Part shown: positions 9,850 to 20,104 of the stretch, in pieces | Layout: every line of letters starts with the position of its first letter | How positions within the stretch are numbered: position 1 is the first letter of the stretch | NCBI GenBank assembly: GCA_030998015.1 | Contig: JARWMV010000040.1 | Span: 62,001 to 126,000 of the forward strand | Direction of reading: 5' to 3' | DNA length: 64,000 nt | From: Ceratorhiza oryzae-sativae | Taxonomy: Eukaryota > Basidiomycota > Agaricomycetes > Cantharellales > Ceratobasidiaceae | The notes under the pieces: generated by a model | Seen by the model: only the letters and a program-made list of their open reading frames with translations | The model's database searches: none | Told to the model about the DNA's origin: nothing | Made by a program: the position numbers and the translations under genes

Positions 9850-10551
9850 GTTCCATTATTACTTTCTAGACTACCTTCAATAAAACCTTCTTGCTGTCCT
9901 TCCTGGAATTCAACTAGAATAGGCACTTGTGTAATGAATTCAGCCTTTAAAAATACATCCCTAGCTAATTTAACTGGGGTAGCACCTTCAGGCCCTTTCT
10001 TTAAGGCTTTCTTCTTAGAAGATTTTTTCCTGTGAAAGGCTCTTCTCTAGGTTTGTCTTGAAGTCTGGTCTAGTGTAAACTTGAAATACATTTCCAGCTT
10101 CATCCAATCTTGGTTCAGTTTCTAATTCAATTACTTCAGCAGACCTACCAGAGTTGCCAAAGAGTATTCTGCTAGGAGAGGAAAGACGATCTAAAGAGAT
10201 TCTATATTGGTTAGAAAAGTCATTACCCAGAATGAAAGGTACTTTCATTCCTTTCACTACATAGGCTTCTACCTGCATCTTTACAGGTCCATCCTTAGTA
10301 GGGAAGGTTAAGTCTAATACTACATATCCTGTAATACTAGTTTTACCAGTCACTTGAATAAGATTTATCTTTTGGCCAGATTTCTCTTTAGGAGGTTGTT
10401 TCAAGCTAGTCAGAAAATTATAGCTAATCAGGGTAATATCAGAGCCTGAGTCAACAGTAATTTCTGTTAAGCCTTCTTCATTCCCTACCCTAGCCATAGC
10501 TACTGTAGGTCTAGTTCCCAAGAAATGAGTTCCTGAAGGACGTTCCATCAC
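9850..10551 (-). CDS. Aspartic protease (retropepsin), giant element
   Basis: Contains EITVDSGSDITLIS, with DSG as the retropepsin active site (the single motif expected because the enzyme works as a dimer), followed by a GYVVLDLTF strand and the flap-like region, and KVPFILGNDF, the ILG motif near the C-terminus. Downstream the frame changes in a run of A at about 10,012 into a Lys-rich linker (KKKALKKGPEGATPV) that leads to RT. Upstream, an about 190-bp stretch to the gag frame holds no certain reading. Confidence 0.8.
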
Positions 10552-10749
10552 CTTTTTAAGAGTAATAGTTTTATCCTCAGGGATTGATTTAAGGTCAAGA
10601 GGCTCATTCCTGTAGATAATTGAATAGAAAATGATTTGGTAGCCATTGTTTGATTTGCTAATGCATTATAATTGTGTACTGCCTGTATATCCTGGTCATC
10701 TGCATTTACTCCCAAGTCCTCTGTCTCATTAGATTCAGAAGGCTGGGAA

Positions 10750-11235
10750 TTAATTAAAAATCCGAGTCAGAAGAAGAGCTAGAAGAATCAGATTCTTCCT
10801 CTTGGTCTTCAGATGGCTCAGTTTCAGATGATTCAGGATCAGAATCATTGCAGGCAGCTTCATATTCAGCATAAGCAGTTTGTTCAGCTTCAATAGTTTC
10901 AGCAAAATAAACTTGGACATTGTTAGCATTAGATTTATATGCTTGCACTCCTTGTCATAGTGCATAAGACTTCCACAATGAATACAGCCTCTCATTCCTC
11001 TAGCTTTAGGAGTCCCTTTCTTATGTTTGGAAACATTAGAATTGTCTGGAGGGAAGGGCCTCTTATAGCCTTTGAATTTATCAGGCTGCTTTGACTTGAA
11101 CTTAGAGTTAGAAGAATTTACTGCATGAGCACTAGCTTTGTGACCATGCTTTTTCTGATGCTTTTCAGCCTTCAAAGCTTTGATCACTTCCTTGACTGTG
11201 TCATAGGTAGCTTGGTTGTTCATATGGCAGGCCAA
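10750..11235 (-). CDS. Gag C-terminal part with zinc knuckle (frames broken), giant element
   Basis: The frame carries a Lys-rich stretch ([15 protein letters not shown]), Ser/Lys/Pro-rich sequence and a CX2CX4HX4C zinc knuckle, [14 protein letters not shown], at about 10,995-10,954. Directly after the knuckle the protein-like frame moves by one base into an acidic tail ([19 protein letters not shown]) ending in a run of Ser and Asp at about 10,754. The knuckle is the nucleocapsid RNA-binding motif of retroelements. The acidic Ser-rich end is less usual. It follows the capsid-like part, again across a one-base break near 11,230. Confidence 0.75.
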   Translation of the reverse strand: MACHMNNQATYDTVKEVIKALKAEKHQKKHGHKASAHAVNSSNSKFKSKQPDKFKGYKRPFPPDNSNVSKHKKGTPKARGMRGCIHCGSLMHYDKECKHINLMLTMSKFILLKLLKLNKLLMLNMKLPAMILILNHLKLSHLKTKRKNLILLALLLTRIFN

Positions 11236-12000
11236 TCTTGCAATAAGTCTTCTTGTTCCTTAATTCTAGTCACATAGGTGGACCAGTCTGCAATATCCTC
11301 ATGGTTGACTATAGTTCTCCATTGTGTAGGAGCTGACCTAGCCACTTCAGCAATGATAGTGAGGTCATCCCAATCTTCAACCATGTCAAGCAGTTTCTTT
11401 TTGCGAAGTGCATACTGAACTGGTGTTTCTTTATTGTTGCCTGAATCCTTGAACCTGGCTGCCAAAGCTTTGTTCCTAGCCTTGGTAATCCAAGTAGGAG
11501 TCCAAAAGAAACTAATTAAGCGAGCTCTCATCTGATTCCAATCTGTAGACATTCTAAGCCTTTGTTCCTCATTGAACTGATACCACCATTGTTTAGCATC
11601 TCCAGTAAACCTGAATGGGATAGTCAGGGTGAGTCTGTTGTTCTCATTTAAACCCATGGCTATATAACGACTGATTTGGTCTATCCATTCATATAGTTCA
11701 TCTGGATCACCATCATACTCTGGTATCACTTCAGGCTTCAATTTCATGTCTAGATGAGGTCGATTATTTTGGTTGTTATTGTTACCATTTCCTCCAGCTC
11801 CTCTAGGGCCTTCTGGGCCTGGTGGACCTGGTGGACCTTGTGGACCATCTCTTCCATCCCTGCTGTCCCTTCCAGGGGGACCTTGGTCTCCTGGACATCC
11901 TGGAGGGCCTTGAATCCAAGGATAAGGACCATTAGGAGGGTTTCCTGAGGGCCCTGGAGGTCCAGGTGGTCCAGGTGGTCCTGGTAGTCCTTGTGGCCTA
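11220..12000 (-). CDS. Gag capsid-like domain preceded by a collagen-like tract, giant element
   Basis: One continuous open frame. The first part (about 12,000-11,790) is built of Gly-X-Y triplets, among them [16 protein letters not shown] and [16 protein letters not shown], with a few interruptions, then a short Asn-rich spacer ([12 protein letters not shown]). From 11,747 it reads as a retrotransposon gag domain ([36 protein letters not shown]), the alpha-helical capsid family of Ty3 gag. A collagen-like tract fused to gag is rare and would be expected to trimerise or to act as a flexible Pro-rich linker; which of these is inference. No ATG precedes it in this frame; it continues the upstream frame after a one-base change near 12,040. 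Confidence 0.75.
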
Positions 12001-14237
12001 GGAGTATTGGGTGGAATAGGTGGAATGGGAGGAATATGAGGAATGTCCTCCTCCTTGCTGAGGGTAACTTTGACCTACTGGAGGGTTAGGTGGCCCCTGT
12101 CCTCCTCCTGGAGGATTAGGTGGACCTGCACTTCCTCCTGAGAAATTCCTGCCACTAGGGGCAGGGGGTCCAGTGGGAGGAGGTCCTGGTGGCCTCCTAG
12201 GTGGAGTAGAAGCAAGACCAGAGAATCCTGGTCCTAGATTTATCACAAAGGGTTGATAGGGATCAAACCTCTGAGTTCTAAATGTTTCAGCTTCAGTAGG
12301 TCTAGAGACTTGTGGCATATGTATGCTAGCATCAGCAGGTAATTGTGACTGAGGTACTAATGGCTGGAAACCTAATAAGGTATTCCCTTCAGGACTATAA
12401 ACTGGCATCTTTGAAGGATCTCCAGTCATAGTTACAGAAGGTCCAGTAGGCTCTCTAAAACCTTCAGCCCTATGATCTTCTGTAGGCCTACCTGCTTCAG
12501 CATCTGAAGTTCTATTAGAACTCCTATGCCTAGGTCTCCTAGCTTCTTCCTCAGAAGAGTCTTCTTCACTAGTAGTAACAATAAGGGGAACAGCCCTTGA
12601 GGAACAGTCCCAGAGTCATCCCTTACTGGCCTAGAAGGGGTTATTGGCTCCCTAGGTGGGTAAGGAGATGCTGGTCTTCCAGTATACTGTTCATGAGGTG
12701 GAAACTCTTCCTCAATAGTGACTGCATGACCTTTGCTAAGTCGACCCCTGAAAGGTTCCTTTCTAATAGCATTGTCAAAGGATTGACGTGGTCTAGCAGG
12801 TTTATTTACCAAGGGAGAGTCCTGGTCCTGATCAGTATCATCCTCATTTACTTCTCCAATAGTGGGTAAAGCTGAAGTACCAGCTTCAGTCACTTGAGCA
12901 GGAGGTAATAGAGGTTCTAGCACTCTTCCTGATTGCCTAGGACCTACTCCTATGCGTCTAGGATAGTCTTTCTCTACAGGAGTAAATGAAGTTCCTAGAT
13001 AACTTTCCAAGTAAGTAGAAGGACCTCTAACTCCCAGAATGCGAGTAGCTTCTATTTGAGAAACTGATTCTGGAGTAAATAGAGCTTGTAGTCTCTTCTC
13101 ACTTGGAGTCCTTATAGGAGTAATTGCACCTAAAGCTTCTGGTCTAGCTGGAGAACTAGTTACAGGGCCAAGGAAGCTCCTTCCCTGAGCCATAGCTGAA
13201 GTAGATGCAAATCCAGAAGGTTGAATTGCAGTCATGGTAGTATCCTCAGCAGAATCATCTGCTATCCTTGTGATATCTTCCACTTCCTGCTCTTCTATTT
13301 GAACTAGCTCCTCTCCACCACTCACTGGCTCATCTGGATCCTCCTGAACTTCTAGAGGTTTGAATTCTAGACGACCAGTAGGAGATCTAATTGAGTCAAT
13401 AGTATGCTTAGGATGAGGGGCTGGAGCATATTCTGGAGTCTTGGATCTGCTCTCAGAATTTTCCCACATTATTTCATTGAGCTCCCTTTGCTTCCCTTTA
13501 CCAAGGTCTTGCATAGCTTGGTGTTCAATAAAGAGGTAAGCCAAAAAGCGCTCAACTTCATCCCTGAATAATACACAAGCAACTTCATGCTGTTTCTTAC
13601 TGAAAGCAAAATGCTTCCTAGTTTCAGGGAATGCAGGAACATCTGGGTGAGGTATAGGATGCCTGCTCCTAACAGGGAGTAGTTGGGACTTGAAAGCAGA
13701 GAGCTTAGTCCTAAAACTCCTATGCCTGTTCAAGTCAATGAACATGACAGGTTCTCCAGAAGCAGACCAAGACCATTCTGGCCTAAATGTACATAAATAA
13801 TCCAATTCTTGTAAGAGATCCTTGAAGAATTCTCTACACCCAATAGATGGATATTTAATGTGCATTACATGGGGATGAGGACGTTCATATATCTTCCTAC
13901 CTACTGCTCTAACTAACCTTCTCCTATCTGCTATCTCTGGATGCATCCTTGTTAGGTTTGTCATCCTAGTAGCAGCAGGTTGGTAAGTTAGATGCCTTTG
14001 TTCTCTAGGAGTAAGAGCAATATATGAACTAGATCCATTAGGAGGGATAGGCAAGTATTGTTCATAATCTACAGTATCCTGGTGATGATAACTATAGTCT
14101 GATTGTACATGCCTACCTCCTGCATCACTTCCTACCATGGAATCTGATACATAAGGATCTTCAGGTGGTAATGGGTGGTGTGTACTGTCCCAAAAACTTC
14201 CAGGGACATGCACAGACATATTTGAAGTACTGGCCAT
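11998..14237 (-). CDS. Large N-terminal Gag region (about 740 residues), unknown fold, giant element
   Basis: I place the start at ATG 14,237 ([16 protein letters not shown]). The frame is open to about 12,600, then a one-base loss in a G run and a change of frame lead on to 11,998. The first third has a basic conserved-looking segment ([57 protein letters not shown]) that may be a folded helical domain. The rest is acidic then Pro/Ser-rich and low in complexity ([18 protein letters not shown]). It lies upstream of the capsid-like domain and probably forms one Gag polyprotein with it. No family recognised. Most Ty3 gag proteins are 250-450 residues; this one would exceed 1100. Confidence 0.6.
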
Positions 14238-14271
14238 TACAGTTCTTCTCCAATTCAAGATGAATTTGTAC

Positions 14272-14742
14272 TTAGGAATAATTTTCAAAATAAGTCTCAG
14301 TTACAAATTGATAAATGGCTTGATAAACTGTATCCCAGTAGCTGGTATGGGGTGACCAGAAAGACCTAATAAATGTGTGTTGAACTTTTATTGGTTGTAG
14401 TTGATCAGGAAGATGTTGAATATAGACTTCAAATTCAAGTCCAGCACTTAGAGCACTTGATACTGAATTTATTGGAATATATGGCCTATAATTCCTAAAG
14501 GTAAATGTCAGAGTAATATGTGGGGGTGGACCACCAGTACTACTATAACCTAAAACAGTAATTGTAGGGTTTGGGGCTTGAATCCAGACAGGATCTATCT
14601 CAAGAGCCCAAGATATGTTGTTGTATTCTGTGGTAAGAAAGGTATTTCTATACACAGAGTGGTCAAAATTGAGAAATTCCGTTTTGGGCAATAGATTGAC
14701 CAAAAATGGCAATGTTAGTTGATAGTTACTTGATGTAAGGAC
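14272..14742 (-). CDS. Pre-gag open frame without ATG, giant element
   Basis: An open frame of about 146-160 codons (contains LPKTEFLNFDHSVYRN, PNPTITVLGYSSTGGPPPHITLTF) lies between the primer site and the Gag frame. It has no ATG; the frame is open back through the primer site and meets a stop inside the LTR. It could be translated from a non-AUG codon, joined by splicing, or be a remnant whose start was lost. The amphipathic alternating pattern looks like real beta protein. No family recognised. Confidence 0.35.
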   Translation of the reverse strand, partial: VLTSSNYQLTLPFLVNLLPKTEFLNFDHSVYRNTFLTTEYNNISWALEIDPVWIQAPNPTITVLGYSSTGGPPPHITLTFTFRNYRPYIPINSVSSALSAGLEFEVYIQHLPDQLQPIKVQHTFIRSFWSPHTSYWDTVYQAIYQFVTETYFENYS

Positions 14743-14758
14743 CTGGGTCGCTTCACCA
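14741..14758 (-). other. Primer binding site of the giant element (tRNA type)
   Basis: One base after the 5' LTR the minus strand reads TGGTGAAGCGACCCAGG. The leading TGG pairs with the CCA end of a tRNA. I cannot name the tRNA from the sequence alone. This is unlike the self-complementary site of elements A, B and C. Confidence 0.65.
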
Positions 14759-14759
14759 A

Positions 14760-16063
14760 TGTTACGGGTCAGGGTACACTTGAATATCTAGAGCTTAAGC
14801 AAATGTAGATATGTTAGTATACACTAATCGTACTCAATACTTCTTAGACTAGAGTAAGAAGGCTCAAAGTAGTTGCAATGCGATCAAGTAACACTCAAGG
14901 TAGTCTTAATCTTTCACAGTGTAAACTGACTAATTTATAGGTATAAAGAGCAAGACTACTATGGTCAGGTTCCCTTAGATATCTTAAATGTAGTTCAGCC
15001 CTAGTCGCTTGGACTAACTGATACTAATCTTAATACTAGGCTTAAGCGATAGCTTATAGGATAGATGGTGGGCTGCCTAATGCGTGTACTTCCTCAGCTA
15101 CAGGTACTTAGATTTCCTCTAATAGCTGGTACTTAATGTCACGCTCAATCAGGCAATATTGTATCCTTATATATCTCTGTATATAAGATACAATGACTCA
15201 GACAGTATATAACTAATATGGTACTTTATTCCTCAGTACTAGTTATATAAGAAATCACACACAGACAAGAGAAATAGAAAGAGAAAAAGAAACCAATAAC
15301 CGGTCTGGGTTGAGTAGAGGGAGGAGGTGGTCTGGAAGGGCCTCAGAGGAGGTCCTTTTATACCCTGAGGAGGGCATTCCAGAGCCAAATAGATACATGC
15401 ATGCCAGTGCGATCATCAAAAGAGGGTACTGCTATACTTGGGGTACACCTAGCCCAGTATAGGATAAAAGAGTAAAGACAGGGTGTGGATCGAAGGCATT
15501 GATGCATCTGAGACCTGCTATTGGCTTGTAGATCATATTATCATAGTATATACATGTAATGAATGGAGGCTACATCTCAGTGAGTCATAAAGTGAGTCAG
15601 AGAAGCTTCTGGATCAATTTGGGAAGCTCTCCTGACTCACTGGAGTCATTAGATCTTGATTGATGGTCCAGTAAGATTCTAATGATCTTCGGGCCATTCC
15701 GGCGCGAGGATCCGGTGGATCGCGACGATCTTCGGGCAGCAGATACCGCCGAAGATTGGCTATCGATAGAGCACAAGATCGCTTTGATAGCGTAAGCGGT
15801 TGCCGAGATATGAGCGGTGCGATGTTGTAATCAATATCTCCTGATAAGAGGAAATATCGCAACCTCTGTATCTCTCTGAGATCTTATCGTAAAAACTTAA
15901 TAAAATATGCGTTGGAGAGCGGGAATTTTGTACTATTTAATGAAACAGAAAATAGTACAATTCAGAGCACATACAAATTCGAGTATTTCACAATTTAATT
16001 ACAGAGGCATCGCTTGTTGGCAGAGCAGACTAAAATAATAGAAAATGTTAGTGATCCATAACA
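14760..16063 (-). repeat. 5' LTR of the giant element
   Basis: 1304 bp, same ends as the 3' LTR. The AT-rich centre at about 15,170-15,260 contains several TATATAA-like stretches that may include the promoter. CpG-rich U3 block at about 15,685-15,825. Followed on the right by AGGTC, the target duplication. Confidence 0.95.
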
Positions 16064-16822
16064 AGGTCTCAGATGCATCAATGCCTTCAATCCACACCCT
16101 GTCCTTACTCTTTTATCCTATACTGGGCTAGGGTGTACCCCAAGTATAGCAGTACCCTCTTTTGATGATTGCACTGGCATGCATGTATCTATTTGGCTCT
16201 GGAATGCCCTCCTCAGGGTATAAAAGGACCTCCTCTGAGGCCCTTCCAGATCACCTTCCCTCCTCTACTCAACCCAGACCAGTTATTGGTTTCTTTTTCT
16301 CTTTCTATTTTTCTTGTCTGTGTGTGATTTCTTATATAACTAGTACTGAGGAATAAAGTACCATATTAGTTATATACTGTCTGAGTCATTGTATCTTATA
16401 TACAGAGATATATAAGGATACAATATTGCCTGATTGAGTGTGACATAAAGTACCAGCTATTAGAGGAAATCTAAGTACCTGTAGCTGAGGAAGTACATGC
16501 ATTAGGCAGCCCACCATCTATCCTATAAGCTATTGCTTAAGTCTAGTATTAAGATTAGTATCAGTTAGTCCAAGTGACTAGGGCTGAACTACATTTAAGA
16601 TATCTAAGGGAACCTGACCATAGTAGTCTTGCTCTTTATACCTATAAATTAGTGAGTTTACACTGTGAAAGATTAAGACTACCTTGAGTGTTACTTGATC
16701 GCATTGCAACTACTTTGAGCCTTCTTACTCTAGTCTAAGAAGTATTGAGTACAATTAGTGTATACTAACATATCTACATTTGCTTAAGCTCTAGATATTC
16801 AAGTATACCCTGACCTGTAACA
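16064..16822 (+). repeat. Solo LTR, right fragment
   Basis: Continues the fragment that ends at 1649, beginning with the duplicated AGGTC and ending CCTGACCTGTAACA at 16,822, followed by ATCTA, the duplication of this older insertion. Together the two fragments make one LTR of about 1.31 kb in plus orientation, opposite to the giant element lying in it. Confidence 0.9.
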
Positions 16823-16914
16823 ATCTATCAGAATGGACTTCATGGGCCCATTCCCTTGATGTAATAACTTCAATTGTTTAATAGTTGTCATTTGCCAACT
16901 CACATCCATAGTAC

Positions 16915-17035
16915 TAGTGATGTCACCCAGGAAGAGCCCAGGTACCTGCATTACAAAGAGTTGCAAATGGATTGCCAAGTCTGTGTAAGACTTTGTAATT
17001 GCAGATACCTGGGCTCTTCCTGGGTGACATCTCTA
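16915..17035. mobile_element. 121-bp hAT-type MITE, near-perfect hairpin
   Basis: The ends are TAGTGATGTCACCC and, inverted, TAGAGATGTCACCC, continuing as inverted repeats of about 43 bp around a short loop. It is flanked by a perfect 8-bp duplication CATAGTAC (16,907-16,914 and 17,036-17,043). An 8-bp duplication and TAGNG-like ends are the hallmarks of hAT transposons. It carries no coding sequence. It sits in the integrase relic, whose frame resumes after it. Confidence 0.85.
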
Positions 17036-17214
17036 CATAGTACACTTGGTACCAACTCAGACCACAATAACAGGACAAGACACTGCAATGATATTACTAT
17101 GAAAAGTAGTAATATTACACAGGTTACCCAACATCAGTGTCTCTGATAGAGACTCAAAATTCATTGCAACAATGTGGCAAGAATTACACCACTTACTCTG
17201 TGTTAAATTGTTGA

Positions 17215-17595
17215 TGTCATGAGCCTTGCTCCTGACATGTTATTGATTTCATTTGTGATATTTCTCTTGTGTTTCCTTGATTTTGCCTGCTTTTTGCAAC
17301 ATGTACTTGTGCATGTGCTCCCATCTTTGCCTACTCTTGCTTGTGTTGCTTGTCCTTCCCTATTCTTGCTTATACTTGCTTACACATGCTTCTTGCTGCT
17401 TGTAGTGTGTTAGCCATTGTTTGTACTTATGTCTCACTTGCCATCTTTGCCCCAAATAGTATTTAAGCAAGTCTGTGAAGCATCTCTGGTCTTCAGAGTG
17501 CTTTACCTTGTCTATTCACACTTTCCACTGCTCTGAGACTCAGTATTTCCCTCTAGGGATTTCCCCCAGCTGTCTACATGCTGTCAGTTGTGACA
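17215..17595 (+). repeat. 381-bp solo LTR in the integrase relic
   Basis: Starts TGTCATGAGCC and ends TCAGTTGTGACA, flanked by GTTGA on both sides (17,210-17,214 and 17,596-17,600). The integrase frame is interrupted at the target and continues after it without loss. Contains a TATTTAAG box near 17,460. Family unlike the other LTRs here. Orientation is tentative, from the TATA-like box. Confidence 0.8.
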
Positions 17596-18430
17596 GTTGA
17601 TGTCCACAGCATTCCACCTGCAAACAGATGGATCCACTGAACAGGCTAATTGAACTGTAGCCCAAACACTCCAATCATTAATCAATAATTACCAGTTAAA
17701 CTGGAGTGAAAAGATTCTAGCAATGGAACTTGCTATCAACTTGAGTGTCAGCTCAAGTACAGGATTTGCTCCTTTTGAGCTGAATTACAGATGGATGCCA
17801 AAATTAATAGGCTATCCTCAAGTCAACACTGCATTTAGGGGTGTACAAATAATAGCTGACCAAGCAGCTGAAAATATCAATTGCACATTCAATGCAACCA
17901 TTGCTGGCTGCATATATATGTGCAGCCAACAAACAAGGACCATTGAGAAGACAACCCAGCTTTAGAGGTAGGATTGAAAGCCTACCTCTCTACAAAAAAC
18001 TTGCCCCTTCTGAAGGGAAGGGCCAGAAATTACTCCTGAAATATATTGGGCTGTACAATATCCTGTCAATCAACCAAGAGGCATCCATATGCACCCTGTA
18101 TTTCATGGCAGTCTGTTAAGACTGCACTGAAAAATAATGATAAAATATTCCTGTCAAGGGAAGCTTATCATTACTATGCTTCAGGGAAGACCCTAAAACA
18201 GAATGGATGGTTGATAGCATTATCAACCATAAATACAAAGGAAGAAACCTGAAGTTTCTTGTTAAATGGACTAGAGGGGACTAGACATTGGAGTCACTGC
18301 AACAATGCAGTGAATTAGAGGCACTTGAGCAGTATCTCAAGTTACAAGGGTTAAAGAACCAAAGGAGTTATCTCAGTGAGGGATGTGAAGCAATAATCAG
18401 CATGAGTGCTCATTCCCCTCTTACCTAAGA

Positions 18431-20102
18431 GGGCCCTGGCAAAATTTGAGCCAGCATGAAATTGTCATCAATGGCAATGACACCCCCTGTGCCAAATCCT
18501 GATGCAAACCCCCTGACTGGGACTCCAGTCAGGACAACTGTCCACCAATGCAGGCTAAATGCACTGGCAATGATGTTGGCTAGCATTAAAGATGTCAAGC
18601 AGGAATCCAGCACCCTGGAATTCCCGCTTCTGGCAGCAAAAATTCCAGCAACCTCTGGCAATGCCAGTGCCAGCACATCACTGGAACCACTTGGTTGCTC
18701 CCAGTTTCTGCCCAGTGTGCTGCTGGATTCCTGCACTTTAGCACTGTAGTTCCAGCAGAGTTCTGGCAGAATTCCAGCAAAATGCTGGCAAACTTCCCAC
18801 AGGTTCTGTACAAAACAGGGGAATAGACTTGAAAGCAGAGTGCCAATGTTTGAAAAGGGTGCACAAGAGATTGTTCAGTTCATGCAATAAGAGCCATGAG
18901 TTCAATGAAGCATGAGGATCATCATTTGGAACATTAAACACATTGCAAGAATCATGAAAGAGTATAAGTATTGTGTGGCAACAGAATTAATCTGGCCTAG
19001 CCTGTCCCACAAGCCTTCACCTTCTAAGGAAGCTGCCCCAGAATCCTGCACACAGGATTTGCCAAAATCTAGTGCTTCAAATCTAGCAAAATCCATCAAT
19101 GCAGGTGCAGGTGCAAGTGCCAGATTCAGCCTGAACCTGCTGGAATCTGGCATACCTGCAGTTTGACATAACCTATGCAAGTCAGTGCTTGGTATAAATC
19201 ATTCAATGCTCATAATTCAAAGGACTCCAATGATGTATTTTCATTGCTGATTCACTCAAAACTCATGGAGTTTGTGCTGAATTACTGTTCTGGAAATATT
19301 GCTGGGAATGTGCAGAGTGTCTCAAGCTCTAGATATGCATTGCAATATCATAATAGTATACCTATCAATGTGCATTGCTTGCCCAAGTCTAATGAGCACA
19401 CTCATGTGTGCTGAATAGCACTCTATGAGGGGCTACAAGCAATTATAGGGGCAAAAACCCCTGATCAGTGCCACAGACACCAGCAAAATCAGCTGTGCAA
19501 ACATCGCTCCCCTGCACTCATCTGATGCAATCTGCCTAGCAGATGGCACAGACAGAAATTCAGCTCCATTGGAGGAGTTCTAAGGGGTGAAGTCCCACCA
19601 AAACACCTCTGAAACAGGAAAAAAAAAACCCTAGACTTTGCTGTACATGGCCACCCAGACTGATTCAAGTGATTCTGAGGATACTCACATATTTAGGGAT
19701 GTCAATTACCCCTATCTAATGCCCTGGACCTGCTTAGAACATTATGAGAACATGTGCCCACTTGCACTCTGCCCATTCACCAGGTTTCAGGGCAGCCACC
19801 CAGGGGTGAGTCAGGTTCACAGCAATCTAAGGCAACTGGCAAAAGGCAAGACATGTTGATAGGGGGTTCTGGACCTCAGGAGCACATTGGGCTCATTGAA
19901 AAAAGCTGAATGTCCTGTTTAAGGTGAGTTTGTGCATCTGCGCACTTTTGAGAATATTTTCTGGGCACTAATTGGCTGAAATCCTGGTTGTTTTATTGAT
20001 ATACAAATGTAGAGTGATATTAGCAAGAGGGTAGGATTTCTATGCATTTAATGACCTACTTACAAATAGTTTTAATGGTTGCTGGTCATTGACCCAATAT
20101 TC
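18431..20102. other. No gene seen; dispersed CCAG/CTGG-rich repeat fragments
   Basis: No convincing coding region. At about 18,570-18,800 and 19,015-19,160 lie fragments of a repeat rich in GCCAGAATTCTGGC-like motifs, with relatives near 21,830-22,000 and 49,860-50,070. The rest is AT-rich sequence without features I can name. Confidence 0.5.
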
Positions 20103-20104
20103 TA

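Larger units (their letters stand above)
1650..16063 (-). mobile_element. Full-length 14.4-kb Ty3/gypsy chromovirus with accessory ORFs
   Basis: Bounded by LTRs of 1308 and 1304 bp beginning TGTTA and ending TAACA, with a 5-bp target duplication AGGTC on both sides. The coding strand is minus: primer site, pre-gag frame, long gag region, PR, RT, RNase H, integrase and chromodomain, then about 3 kb of extra coding sequence, a polypurine tract and the 3' LTR. The order PR-RT-RH-IN and the C-terminal chromodomain place it with the chromoviruses of Ty3/gypsy (Metaviridae). Typical fungal members are 5-8 kb, so this one is very long. The two LTRs differ by roughly 14 substitutions and 3-4 small indels, so the insertion is recent. 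About ten one-base losses break its frames as sequenced. Confidence 0.95.
16828..18430 (+). pseudogene. Decayed chromovirus integrase and chromodomain, right part
   Basis: Remnants in order: RMDFMGPFP (first catalytic Asp) followed at once by a stop; VVICQLTSIV; SVSDRDSKFI (second Asp) at about 17,145; after the 381-bp solo LTR, FHLQTDGSTEQAN (Glu) at about 17,620; SVSSSTGFAPFELNYRW at 17,745; GQKLLLKYIGLYNIL at 18,025; and a chromodomain with DSIINHKYKGRNLKFLVKW at about 18,210. Frames change often and stops are many, so this is a dead copy and the oldest layer in the left half of the window. It belongs to a family different from the giant element and from A/B/C. Confidence 0.8.
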
